NCBI GenBank assembly: GCA_019510095.1
Contig: JAEKLB010000029.1
Span: 1 to 34,744 of the forward strand
DNA length: 34,744 nt
From: Acidobacteriota bacterium
Lineage (GTDB): Bacteria > Actinomycetota > Acidimicrobiia > Acidimicrobiales > CADCSY01
Reading direction: 5' to 3'
Below the pieces are notes generated by a model. The model was not told where the DNA came from. It saw only the letters and a list, made by a program, of their open reading frames with translations, and did not search any database. The first letter of the stretch is position 1. Each line of letters starts with the position of its first letter. A program made the translations under genes and the position numbers. Shown one piece after another: positions 1-7,961 of this stretch.

Positions 1-2
1 GG

Positions 3-257
3 GTGATCGATGTCGGGGTCCGTACCCGCCTGTTCAAGGGTGGGTTGCGGCGAGCGGTCCAGGTCCGTGACCGGGAGTGCTTCGAAGAGATCTGCGACGA
101 ACCCGCCGACCGTTGCCAGGTCGACCACATCCAGCCCTATGAGCACGGCGGGGAGACCGTCCAAGACAACGGCCGCTTGGCCTGCGGCTTCCACAACCGC
201 CTCCGCAACCGCCAATCCCGAACCAGCAACAACGAAGACGGCGACCCCGACCCATGA
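3..257 (+). CDS. HNH endonuclease, C-terminal fragment cut by the window edge
   Basis: Only the last 84 or so codons are inside the window; the gene very probably begins upstream, so the GTG at position 3 should not be taken as its start. The fragment carries an HNH nuclease core: two early cysteines (CFEEIC), the VDHI motif with the metal-binding His, a GG-E-T turn, an Asn, and the terminal C-x-x-HN. HNH enzymes cut DNA using one divalent metal. In actinobacteria this core usually sits at the end of DUF222-HNH proteins, which are abundant, often repeated and of unclear role; that parent assignment is inferred. The next 447 bp hold no gene. Confidence 0.8.
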   Translation: MIDVGVRTRLFKGGLRRAVQVRDRECFEEICDEPADRCQVDHIQPYEHGGETVQDNGRLACGFHNRLRNRQSRTSNNEDGDPDP

Positions 258-704
258 CCAGCCTGATCAGCCGGCTGCCGTCGAAGTAGCCGCACATCCA
301 ACTGGTGCACAACCACGAGGAGCCGCTCTTGGCCGCCCTCACTAGGTGTCCCGCATCGGCACCTGGTTGCTAGCCCACTGCCATCGCGAACCGTCTTCTA
401 TCCGCGGTCGCTGCCCGTTATCTGTCCCATCCGGCGTGAGCGGTTCGTGAGAAGGCTTCGGAGATTGTCACTGCGCCTATACGGGCCGAGGGCCCGGTCG
501 GCGCGACGAGCGGGAGTCGAGGCAGGGCCGTTGGAGCAGAGGACGAAAGCCCAGCGGGTTCGGCCGCCGCGGTGACAAGCCCGGTGGGGCGTAAACGCCG
601 TGGGTGCCGGATGGCCGAACCGACTGGGTAGGAAGCGTCTGGTCACGGGTCCGGAGCCGAGCCAGCTGAGTCGACTCGTCTGAGGGGCGGGAAAGGAGTC
701 TCCC
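258..704. other. Gene-free stretch with multiple small hairpins; identity unknown
   Basis: I see no convincing coding frame here; open frames on the minus strand have no homology-like features. The second half is rich in short hairpins: CGGGCC-GAG-GGCCCG at about 527 minus 40 (near 482-496), GGCG-TAAA-CGCC near 587-598, and paired GACTGG/GTCTGGTC-type segments near 620-645, together with GACGAAAG and GGTGACAAG purine motifs. This looks like structured RNA rather than a plain promoter, and faintly resembles the 5' domains of group II introns, but no reverse transcriptase or domain V was seen. It ends in a good Shine-Dalgarno site (AAAGGAG) for the membrane protein gene at 705. Confidence 0.35.
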
Positions 705-2279
705 ATGGCACCGACGGATACTCAGCCGGCACTCGTTCGTCGGCGGATCCTTGCTGGCGGTGAGCTTGCCAAGTTCACTGCGGCGGTGGCACTGCTGGCC
801 ATCCTGGCGGACGCGGTTCTCGGTCACGCGTTGGCGTGGGAGAACGACCCCTACTGGACGTACTGGGTCACGAAGACATTCCTGATAGCGACGATCTTCG
901 GGTTCGGCACTGCCTGGCTCGGGGTCGGCGTCACGCAGGGCGCTGCCATCACGGTCATCCACACGATCGTGCTGACCGTCTACTACTGGTCGCTTTCACC
1001 GATTGGCCTACCGTCCCATCCTGACTGGCTCGATCTAGAACACACCTGGATCACCGGTGTCCCGATCCATTTCGGCGTGATCTACCTCGGCTACCTCGCA
1101 GCGCTTTGGCTGTGGTGGCATCGTCAGCGGATCATCGCCTCGGACGATGGTCACCCAACCGGCACGCCGCGCGCCTTGGGAGTGCTAGCGGTCACGGTCG
1201 TTGCGGTGATGGTGATGGGCGCGCTCGAGGCGGTTGCTATCGGCGAGTTCGAGGGCGTCACTTGGTACGTCGTCCGGCTGCTGATCGCCGGGGCCTTTCT
1301 GCTCGCCTGGTCTGACTTCGCCGGGCGGTCGCTACGTGCGGCGGTCGCGGGCACTGTCATTCTGACCGGCGCGCTCACTGCCTATAGCCACTTCCTCGGC
1401 CCTGTTGGGTTGCCAGATACGCCGATCCGCGTCTTCGAACGTGCGGCACCGGGTGCCACGGTTCACTGGCTGACCTATCGGCAAGAGGCCTTCATGGCCC
1501 TGCCGATCACGTTTCTCACATTGCTGGGGGCCACGTGCTGGATGGCTCGCGACGACCTCGGTCGGCTCCGCCGAGAGCGTCGCAGCGCACTCGGCTTCGC
1601 CGCTGGCGTGCTTGTGCTCGCGGCCGTCGGCGCTGTCATCGCCCCGAGCGTCGGGCCGAACAGCAACCGCGTCGCGGTGCGCGCCACCGGCAGCACTGAA
1701 GTTGAGACCGGCTCGTTCTTCAGGGGACCCTTCCAGCCCGGCGATGGACGCCTGACCCTAAGTGCCATCGACCGCAACCCGCGCGTCAGTCCGCTGCCGC
1801 CGCACGACATCGTCCGTCTCACAGCGGAGCTCACCGGATCCGATGGACACCGATACGTCGTTAAAGCGGACCGGCCGATGGTCGACGACCCCCTCGGCAG
1901 GTTCACAACATGGTGGGGGGTCGGCACGAACGTCTGGCATCACGGCCGCAGCGGAATCGGAACGCCGCTGATCCCCGCCACCCTGTCGAAGGTCGCCGTC
2001 TTCGCCCTCGGTGACGTCACCCGCGACGGCACACCTGTCGCGGTTGCGGTGCCCCTACACGTCATGACGATGGCCGACGACATGGTCGAACTCGATGTCG
2101 GCGACCCATCGGTCGCCATCCCAGCGCTACCACAAGGCCATCTCCGCGCCCGCTGGCTCACAGCCAGCGTGGTGAACCACCAACCGAAGGTCCCGCACTA
2201 CACATGCGGTGTCGTCACTCTCTTCGCGCTCTTGGCCCTGGTCGGCGCCGCCCTCAGAGAAGACCGGCTGCAGTCTTGA
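705..2279 (+). CDS. Unrecognised polytopic membrane protein with large extracytoplasmic domain
   Basis: A 524-residue protein I do not recognise. Hydrophobic segments suggest about nine membrane helices in the first 312 residues (roughly 20-42, 57-75, 78-100, 117-140, 155-180, 185-203, 210-230, 262-280, 292-312). A hydrophilic stretch of about 180 residues follows (315-500), then one final helix (about 500-517) and a short basic tail. The hydrophilic part, with DGxxLTLSAIDRNP-like and ELDVGDP-like text, looks like a beta-rich extracytoplasmic domain. The ATG at 705 is preceded by AAAGGAG at good spacing. No enzyme motif is visible. It stands alone, with an HNH fragment upstream and a convergent transporter component downstream, so context gives no role. 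Confidence 0.8.
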   Translation: MAPTDTQPALVRRRILAGGELAKFTAAVALLAILADAVLGHALAWENDPYWTYWVTKTFLIATIFGFGTAWLGVGVTQGAAITVIHTIVLTVYYWSLSPIGLPSHPDWLDLEHTWITGVPIHFGVIYLGYLAALWLWWHRQRIIASDDGHPTGTPRALGVLAVTVVAVMVMGALEAVAIGEFEGVTWYVVRLLIAGAFLLAWSDFAGRSLRAAVAGTVILTGALTAYSHFLGPVGLPDTPIRVFERAAPGATVHWLTYRQEAFMALPITFLTLLGATCWMARDDLGRLRRERRSALGFAAGVLVLAAVGAVIAPSVGPNSNRVAVRATGSTEVETGSFFRGPFQPGDGRLTLSAIDRNPRVSPLPPHDIVRLTAELTGSDGHRYVVKADRPMVDDPLGRFTTWWGVGTNVWHHGRSGIGTPLIPATLSKVAVFALGDVTRDGTPVAVAVPLHVMTMADDMVELDVGDPSVAIPALPQGHLRARWLTASVVNHQPKVPHYTCGVVTLFALLALVGAALREDRLQS

Positions 2280-2449
2280 CCGACCCCGGAGTACGTACGC
2301 CCTCGGCGGATTACCCGACTGTGCCCGAAGCCCGAACGCCTGCATCATGTCAAACGCGACACCGGACCCGGTGTTTGGACCCGCCCCGCGATCCTCCAAG
2401 ACCGCGCGCCGAGTCATCGCCCAGCATCACCGACCGCCGGCAACGCGAG

Positions 2450-2479
2450 ACCGGCCCCCGGCGGGCGCCGGGGGCCGGT
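2450..2479. terminator. Perfect GC hairpin between convergent genes
   Basis: A 13-bp perfect stem (ACCGGCCCCCGGC / GCCGGGGGCCGGT) closes on the 4-nt loop GGGC. It lies 171 nt past the stop of the membrane protein gene and 37 nt past the stop of the convergent solute-binding protein gene. There is no T-tract on either side, so it is a candidate bidirectional, L-shaped terminator of the kind common in high-GC actinobacteria. Confidence 0.6.
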
Positions 2480-2516
2480 TCGGGACGTGGTCAGGTTGTG
2501 TTCGACCCGGCGGATC

Positions 2517-3905
2517 TCAACCCAGGGCGGGCGGACCGGTTGAGGTGTAAACGGCCCCGGTGCCACAGATGAAGGTCAGCTTGGTGACGATCTGGCCGTG
2601 GGTGTCCATGTGGTAGAGCTTGCCGTCCTTGACGATGTGCTCGGTCCAGCAGTCGCTCGCGGCGTGCTTGCCGGTACCGGGTCGTTGTACGGAGTAATCC
2701 TGCGGCGCGATCTGGCCGCCGAGGTCCTCGTGGTGGATCGTGTAGATCGTGTCGATGAACTGTTGGCGGGTCGGGACGCCGGTGGTGGTGAGGCGCTTGG
2801 TGATCGCTCCGATCATCTCCATGGCGAGCCACACCTGCACCGATGACTGGGTGGCCGTGCCGTCTTCGACCTTCTGGTCGGTGTGGGCCAGGGCCTGGCG
2901 GAACCGCTGGACTTCGGGACCGTTGTAGAAGATGCCGAACTCGAAGAGGTTGCCGGCAACGTTCTCGCCCTTGGCCGCGTCGATGACTGCCTGGTTGGCG
3001 GCGCCGCCCTGGGCGTAGGTCGGGTGGTAGTTCTGCCGTGAGCAGTCACGAATGACGTTGGCGAAGTTCAGGCCGTTCGACTGGAAGAAGTCGACGCCGT
3101 CGTTCTTCGCAGATAGGCAGAGCGCCGTGTAGTCGGGCGCGACCGCTGATGCGCCCTGCGAGGAGAACTTCAGACCCTCTCGATCAGCGGCGTACTTGGT
3201 CTTGCCGACCGAGGTGGCGCACGCAGCGACCTCGGCGCAGTAGGCGTTCAGGAAGTGCTTGGCGCCGACATCACGAGCGGCGGCCACCTGGCCATAGGTA
3301 CCGGCTCCCGTTCCGGCCTGCACCTGGAAGAACATCGGGTGCCAGTCGAACTCGTTGGTATAGGGCTGGCCGCCGATCACCGGCAGGTTGAGCTTGGTCA
3401 TCTCGTCGCGCAGCGGGGGGAGGACCGAGGCGTCGGTCTGGGTGAAGGCGATGACGCCGGCCTTGTCCAGTTCCTTGAGGGCGTTCAGGGCCCGGGCCGG
3501 GTCGCCGTTGACGTTCTTGTAGACGAGCTCGAACTTGTAGCCGTTGATCCCGCCCGCAGCGTTGACGGCGTCGATCCACGCCTGGCCCATCTGCTTGCCC
3601 TCAGGCGCCTGGGCCTGGCCACGGCTGTTGATCTGGCTTTCGATGACGCCGAGCTTGATCGTGCCCTTGTTGGCGTTGGCCGTCTTGGCTGTCGTCGTGG
3701 TCGCTCCGCTCTTGGCGGTGGTCTTCTTGGTGGTGGCCGCCTTCTTGCGCACGCACTTGCGGGCCTTGTTGCGGGCGAAGCCCTTCTTGCAGGCCTTCCT
3801 GGTCGCGGCCGACGCCGTCGACGTGCCCGCGAGCGTCGTCAGCAGCCCGAGCGTCAACAGGATGGCCAGGCCACGGCGTATCCGGCCGCGGGCGATCTTG
3901 GTCAT
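2517..3905 (-). CDS. Secreted ABC transporter substrate-binding protein, branched-chain amino acid type
   Basis: A 462-residue periplasmic-binding-fold type 1 protein of the LivJ/amide-binding kind, expected to capture a small organic acid, amino acid or amide outside the membrane. Residues 1-33 form a classic signal peptide (RR-basic n-region, LAILLTLGLL core, cleavage after ASA). No lipobox cysteine follows. An unusual Lys/Thr-rich segment (about 34-77) contains a C-KKGFARNKARK-C pair before the binding domain starts at GTIKLGVI. The body carries the expected NAAGGINGYKFELV and ALNALKELD features. The ATG at 3905 has GGGGGGAG upstream. No permease or ATPase gene lies nearby, so it is an orphan component; proximity to the CoA-catabolic genes suggests, but does not prove, that it delivers their substrate. 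Confidence 0.88.
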   Translation of the reverse strand: MTKIARGRIRRGLAILLTLGLLTTLAGTSTASAATRKACKKGFARNKARKCVRKKAATTKKTTAKSGATTTTAKTANANKGTIKLGVIESQINSRGQAQAPEGKQMGQAWIDAVNAAGGINGYKFELVYKNVNGDPARALNALKELDKAGVIAFTQTDASVLPPLRDEMTKLNLPVIGGQPYTNEFDWHPMFFQVQAGTGAGTYGQVAAARDVGAKHFLNAYCAEVAACATSVGKTKYAADREGLKFSSQGASAVAPDYTALCLSAKNDGVDFFQSNGLNFANVIRDCSRQNYHPTYAQGGAANQAVIDAAKGENVAGNLFEFGIFYNGPEVQRFRQALAHTDQKVEDGTATQSSVQVWLAMEMIGAITKRLTTTGVPTRQQFIDTIYTIHHEDLGGQIAPQDYSVQRPGTGKHAASDCWTEHIVKDGKLYHMDTHGQIVTKLTFICGTGAVYTSTGPPALG

Positions 3906-3933
3906 TTGAGTACTCCCCCCTGGAGTGTCCTAC

Positions 3934-3953
3934 GACGTGACTGATGTCACGTC
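3934..3953. promoter_or_regulatory. Palindromic operator candidate upstream of the substrate-binding protein gene
   Basis: Perfect 8-bp inverted repeat GACGTGAC-TGAT-GTCACGTC, 29-48 bp upstream of the ATG at 3905 and in the most AT-rich part of the divergent 3906-4079 interval. Its length and symmetry fit a dimeric repressor of the TetR or GntR type; no regulator gene is in the window. A TATTTT hexamer at 3996-4001 could be the -10 of the hydrolase gene on the other strand. Confidence 0.5.
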
Positions 3954-4079
3954 TCTCTAGAAGTAGTACACGAGAATGAATTGAGACACCAGTGATATTT
4001 TGGAGCTGCCAGGACCGCACCTGCGCGGTGGTAGACCAGCCCGAACGGGGCGCACGGACGACGAGAAGGGGAGGGGCTC

Positions 4080-4988
4080 GTGACGTCGATCGAGGTTCGG
4101 GTCAACATCGACGATCTGGTCAGCCTGCCCGGTGCAGGCACCACCGCGGCGACGGTGTATCTGCCAGAGCAGTTCACGTCGCCGCAGGGAGTGATCCTCG
4201 CCTTCCCCGGTGGTGGTGGTCTCCGACAGAGCTGGGATCTGCACGTCGAGGGCCTGTCCGGCTACAGCGCGGCGGAGTACTACGTCGGACGCGGGTTCGT
4301 GTTCGTCGCCATCGACCACGCCGGCGTCGGCGACAGCACGCCGCTGCCGGATCTCGAGGCTGTGACCTACACCAGCTTGGCCGAGGCGGACGCTGCGACC
4401 GTGGAGGGCGTGCTGGCCCGGTTGCGCGAGGGCATCGCGCCGGGCGTCGCGCCCATGCCGGAGGTCAAGACCGTCGGGATGGGCCACTCCATGGGCGGCC
4501 TGCTCGTAACGGCGATGCAGGCCAACCACCGCTGCTTCGATGCCATCGCAGTCCTGGGCTGGAGCAACGTGCACAACCGGGTGCCACCCATGGCCGAGGA
4601 CGGCCGCCAGGACTGGTGGCTGCGATGGGGCGACGAGCCAGAAGCGGCCTGGGCAACCAGGGTCAACCGCCCACCCGCGGTGATCCCGCTCAAGGGTGCC
4701 GACATGTTGAGCCCCGGGCTCGTGGCGCGCGAGGCAGCGCTCGTCGATGTCCCCGTCTTCGCCGGTCTCGGCGAACGTGACGTGACCTTCTGGCCGAACT
4801 TGGAGCCGACGGCGTACCGCAGCGCACGGGACATCACCCTCGCGGTCATCCCGAGGATGACCCATTCCCATAACACTGCCAACACCCGGGAAGAGCTCTG
4901 GAGCCGGGTCGCTGACTGGGCGACCGCGGCGCTCGTCAGGCCCCCGTCATCCGGCATCACCACCGTGTACTTCCCCGGCGGATCGTGA
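4080..4988 (+). CDS. Alpha/beta hydrolase
   Basis: A 302-residue alpha/beta-hydrolase-fold protein. The nucleophile elbow GHSMGG places the catalytic Ser at residue 137; an oxyanion-type FPGGGG loop is at 42-46; a possible acid Asp sits in GERDV, and the late MTHSH segment supplies a candidate catalytic His. It is therefore probably an esterase, lipase-like or thioesterase enzyme of the cytoplasm, as no signal peptide is present. The GTG start at 4080 is chosen because GAAGGGGAGG lies just upstream. It diverges from the substrate-binding protein gene and converges on the VOC gene. Substrate unknown. Confidence 0.85.
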   Translation: MTSIEVRVNIDDLVSLPGAGTTAATVYLPEQFTSPQGVILAFPGGGGLRQSWDLHVEGLSGYSAAEYYVGRGFVFVAIDHAGVGDSTPLPDLEAVTYTSLAEADAATVEGVLARLREGIAPGVAPMPEVKTVGMGHSMGGLLVTAMQANHRCFDAIAVLGWSNVHNRVPPMAEDGRQDWWLRWGDEPEAAWATRVNRPPAVIPLKGADMLSPGLVAREAALVDVPVFAGLGERDVTFWPNLEPTAYRSARDITLAVIPRMTHSHNTANTREELWSRVADWATAALVRPPSSGITTVYFPGGS

Positions 4989-5072
4989 CCGTTTCGCCGA
5001 ACGCGACCAGGTCGGGGACGGCCATCCGCCCTTCATCGCATGGGTCGGGACGCGAGTGCGGCCTTGTTCGCT

Positions 5073-5576
5073 TCAGTCGTCGACGTAGCCGGGCGGCCCG
5101 TTCGGGTCGGTCCGCGGCTGCTTGAGCTCGATCAGGATGCCACCGAGCGGCTGGGTGTTGACGAAGGCGATGCCGCCGCCAGCCTTGAACCGGTCGTACG
5201 TGGTCACCTCGACGCCCATGGCCTCGAACCGCGCCATGGCCGCGTCGAGGTCGTCGACGACCACCTGCACGTGGTGCATGCTCGGTCCCCAGGCGTCGCG
5301 CTGCTCCTTGTAGATGTTGTCGCCGGTGAGCGGCTGGATCAGCTCGAGCTGCACCTGGCCCTGCATCGAGAACGCCAGCTTGGCCTCGTACGCCTTCTTC
5401 TCGCCGTGGATGCGCGCCGCCGGGTGCACGCCGGTCTTCACCTCGAATGGGCCGAGCCCGACGGCGGTGAGGAACTCGACGGCGCGGTCGATGTCGTCGA
5501 CGATCACGGCGACCTGGACGAACGCGGTCTGGTCGCCGGTGAGCGGCGCCACCGCCGCCTGCTCGGCCTGGGTCAC
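5073..5576 (-). CDS. VOC (glyoxalase-fold) family protein
   Basis: A 167-residue protein with two beta-alpha-beta-beta-beta modules of the vicinal oxygen chelate fold. The four positions that bind metal in methylmalonyl-CoA epimerase-like members appear as Q21, E78, H102 and E150, so an intact metal centre is likely. Such enzymes epimerise, isomerise or cleave via an enediolate; methylmalonyl-CoA epimerase-like or ring-cleavage-like activity are both possible. The start is the GTG at 5576, whose first bases overlap the stop of the upstream cupin-like gene (GTGA, 4 nt); the longer upstream frame is out-of-frame shadow of that gene. It is the last gene of a coupled three-gene unit with the cupin-like protein and an SDR. 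Confidence 0.88.
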   Translation of the reverse strand: MTQAEQAAVAPLTGDQTAFVQVAVIVDDIDRAVEFLTAVGLGPFEVKTGVHPAARIHGEKKAYEAKLAFSMQGQVQLELIQPLTGDNIYKEQRDAWGPSMHHVQVVVDDLDAAMARFEAMGVEVTTYDRFKAGGGIAFVNTQPLGGILIELKQPRTDPNGPPGYVDD

Positions 5577-6601
5577 GGCTCGACCAGGTGCAGCTCGGGC
5601 CGGTCGGTGTCGTCGACGAAGGGGCGAACGTTGAACTGCTTGAGGTCGGCGAGGCCCGGCAGGAGCGTCTGGACCAGCTCCTCGATGCGCTCGGCCCACC
5701 CGTTGTCGGGACCTTCCACGGTGGCCTGCCGGCCGCTGCGGTCGCCGATGATGATGATCTCGTCGAGGCCGTCGGGCCCGGCGGTGACCGCTTCCCACGG
5801 GACGCCCGGCGCATGCGCGCGGCCGTCGCCCATCTCGACGATCTCGCCGTCCTCACGGCGGTACGACCCGCTGATCACGCAGCGGAACACGTCGGATCCG
5901 ACGGTCATCCTCGGCGTGGCCATGGCGCCGGCTGGCGTCCGCTGGACGATGAAGATCGGCCCGACCTCGTGGTCGGCGAGGAGGTTCACGCACACCCGCC
6001 CGCCGTCGCCGATCGCCGGCCACTCGCCCGCGTCGTGGACGCTGGCGTCGATGTGCTGCACCTTGCTCCACGGCTTGTCGAGCGTGGTCACGAGTCCGTT
6101 GATGCCCGGGTCGTTGGGCGGGAGGATGTCGAAGCCGGTGGCCTCGCGCTGCTTCTGGATGGCCTCGTCGTTCTCGACCTGGGCCCGCAGCTCGGGTTTC
6201 GTGGGCCGAGTGCGCGCGCCACGGCGGTCGGCGAAGGCGATGATCCGCCAGTTGCCCTCCGGGTGCGGCGCGTCACCGTCGGCCCCGTAGGGACGGGCGG
6301 ACCGTTGGATGCGGAACTCGCCGTGGTGGTACCGCTCGCGCCCGACCCACAGCTCGCCCTTCATCACGATGCGGAAGTTGTCGCAGACGTGGCCGTGTGC
6401 CGGGGTGAGGTCGATCGGTGCGGCCATCTCCTCGGGGGTCGACGGCGCGTCGAAGAACAGCCCGACCCCGGGGCCGCGGTCGTCGTCGCCGATGTACAGC
6501 CGGAACGGCTTGTGGTTCCACTCGCTCAAGGGGGGCTTGCGGAACGACAACTCGACGACCTGGTTGTCGTCGAGCTCGAACCCACGGGCCGTGATCGTCA
6601 T
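5573..6601 (-). CDS. Cupin-like protein of unknown function
   Basis: A 342-residue protein. The N-terminal half has a degenerate cupin signature: AHGHVCDNFRIVMKGELWVG, then YHHGEFRIQ, then NWRIIAFADRRGA; the second half (about 190-320) again looks like a beta-barrel and ends with a short helical tail, suggesting a bicupin. Cupins include dioxygenases, isomerases and small-molecule sensors, so the function is open. The ATG at 6601 overlaps the stop codon of the SDR gene by one base (TGATG), and its own stop overlaps the VOC start, indicating translational coupling. The three products probably act on the same compound. Confidence 0.75.
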   Translation of the reverse strand: MTITARGFELDDNQVVELSFRKPPLSEWNHKPFRLYIGDDDRGPGVGLFFDAPSTPEEMAAPIDLTPAHGHVCDNFRIVMKGELWVGRERYHHGEFRIQRSARPYGADGDAPHPEGNWRIIAFADRRGARTRPTKPELRAQVENDEAIQKQREATGFDILPPNDPGINGLVTTLDKPWSKVQHIDASVHDAGEWPAIGDGGRVCVNLLADHEVGPIFIVQRTPAGAMATPRMTVGSDVFRCVISGSYRREDGEIVEMGDGRAHAPGVPWEAVTAGPDGLDEIIIIGDRSGRQATVEGPDNGWAERIEELVQTLLPGLADLKQFNVRPFVDDTDRPELHLVEP

Positions 6602-7464
6602 CAGTTCCTCCCTTCGGCGGCCGCCGCCATGGCGGCTCGCCTGCGCTCGCGCTCCACCTCGAACACGCGGTGCACGCCGTCCATCCCCTTGAGGGTCTGC
6701 CCACCGTCGACGATGAAGTTCTGGCCGATGGCGAAGGTCCCCGACGGCGACGCCAGCCACACGACGCACCCGGCGATCTCGTCGGGCGTGCCCGGACGCT
6801 GCATCGGCGTGCCGCTGGTCGCGCTGGCACGCGAGTCGCTCGCTGGCACCGGCCCGCGCGAGGCGACGATGCCCGGCGACACCGTGTTCACCCGGACGTT
6901 GTAGGGCCCGAGCTGCACGCCCAGGATCCTCGCCATGTGGATCAGCCCCGCCTTGGCCACGCCGTAGGCGAGGTGCTCCTCGAGGGCGGCGGTCCCGGCA
7001 GCCGAGGCCGTGTAGATGATCGACCCGGAGCCCTGCTTGCGCATCGTCGGCACGACGAGCTGGGTCAGCAGGAGGTTGTTGGTGATGTTGCCCACCAGCG
7101 ACTCGGTCATCGACGCCAGCGGCGCCTTCTCGACCCACGACGTGCCGCTCGAGCTCACCAGGGCATTGCCCACCATGGTGTCGACTCGGCCCCAGTGCTC
7201 GAGCGTTCCTGCCACCAGCGCCCGCACGTCGTCCTCCACCGACATGTCGCAGCGGATGGCGATGGCACGCTCCTCACCGGCAGCATCGTTGACCGCCTTG
7301 GCCCGGTCCTCGCAGTCGGCGAGGGTCCGGCTGGAGAACACCACCTTGGAGCCGTGGGCGGCGAGCCCCTCCGCGCACGCCCGGCCGATGCCCTGGCTCG
7401 ACCCGGTGACCACCGCGACCTGGCCCGTCAGGTCGAACAGGTTCTTCATTCCCCCTTGTTTCAT
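6601..7464 (-). CDS. Short-chain dehydrogenase/reductase (SDR)
   Basis: A 287-residue classical SDR that should oxidise or reduce an alcohol/ketone with NAD(P). The cofactor motif TGSSQGIG is near residue 19, and the catalytic Ser (IIYTAS), Tyr and Lys (YGVAK) are present with the usual 13-residue Ser-Tyr spacing. The usual NNAG motif reads GNAL, and a basic C-terminal tail of about 25 residues is extra. Two starts are possible: ATG at 7464, and ATG at 7449 just after AAGGGGGA. I prefer 7464 because a -10-like TACGGT lies exactly 7 nt upstream, as expected for leaderless transcription. First gene of the SDR/cupin/VOC unit. Confidence 0.88.
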   Translation of the reverse strand: MKQGGMKNLFDLTGQVAVVTGSSQGIGRACAEGLAAHGSKVVFSSRTLADCEDRAKAVNDAAGEERAIAIRCDMSVEDDVRALVAGTLEHWGRVDTMVGNALVSSSGTSWVEKAPLASMTESLVGNITNNLLLTQLVVPTMRKQGSGSIIYTASAAGTAALEEHLAYGVAKAGLIHMARILGVQLGPYNVRVNTVSPGIVASRGPVPASDSRASATSGTPMQRPGTPDEIAGCVVWLASPSGTFAIGQNFIVDGGQTLKGMDGVHRVFEVERERRRAAMAAAAEGRN

Positions 7465-7471
7465 GTCCGGG

Positions 7472-7477
7472 ACCGTA
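7472..7477 (-). promoter_or_regulatory. Putative leaderless -10 element of the SDR gene
   Basis: On the minus strand TACGGT is followed by 7 nt and then the ATG at 7464, the TANNNT-N7-start geometry of leaderless actinobacterial promoters. The same hexamer and spacing precede the ATG at 31699. On the plus strand TATGCT at 7492-7497 may serve the divergent gene at 7530, which has a Shine-Dalgarno site. Confidence 0.45.
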
Positions 7478-7529
7478 CAGCGTGACCTCCGTATGCTGCT
7501 CTCAAGCTGTCGGTGAACGGAGGCTTGCC

Positions 7530-7934
7530 ATGCCCAGCCCGGAGGAAGTCGTCCGCCAGTTCTGCGCGGTGGTGTCGAAGCGTGAACCGGACCTGGTGCG
7601 GCCCTTGTTGGCCGACGGGATCGTGTACCACAACATCGGGATGGCCCCCACAGCTGGCATCGACGACGTGCTCGACAACCTCGCCGGCCAGTGGGCGATG
7701 TTCAGCGGGACCTACGAGTTCGAGATCCACAACCTCGCGGTCGACGGCGACCGGGTGCTCACCGAGCGCACGGACACCGTCGGCGCCGAAGGAACGGATC
7801 CGTTCCCGTATCCGGTCATGGGCATCTTCGTCATCGACAACGGCAAGATCGCGGCGTGGCGCGACTACTTCGACAGCGCCATCACCACCAAGGCGAAGAC
7901 ACAGGACATCACGCAGCTCCTCCCGAGTCTTTGA
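7530..7934 (+). CDS. Limonene-1,2-epoxide hydrolase family protein
   Basis: A 134-residue NTF2-like protein with the complete limonene-epoxide hydrolase active site as known from Rhodococcus: Tyr and Asn in VYHNI (Y33, N35), the Arg/Asp pair in TERTD (R80, D82), and the final Asp in WRDYFD (D112). These residues position water and protonate an epoxide in a one-step hydrolysis to a diol. SnoaL-like proteins share the fold but normally not this set, so real epoxide hydrolase activity is likely; terpene or steroid epoxides are plausible substrates. The ATG at 7530 follows ACGGAGG; the in-frame upstream codons to 7482 are not needed. It is divergent from the SDR unit and convergent with the alcohol dehydrogenase gene. 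Confidence 0.87.
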   Translation: MPSPEEVVRQFCAVVSKREPDLVRPLLADGIVYHNIGMAPTAGIDDVLDNLAGQWAMFSGTYEFEIHNLAVDGDRVLTERTDTVGAEGTDPFPYPVMGIFVIDNGKIAAWRDYFDSAITTKAKTQDITQLLPSL

Positions 7935-7961
7935 GCAGCCCACCCCGGTCGGCGCCTTGAC

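Noticed and set aside
2280-2449. Short plus-strand open frames after the membrane protein gene
   Set aside because: They overlap each other, have no ribosome sites and read as Arg/Pro/Ala-rich text.
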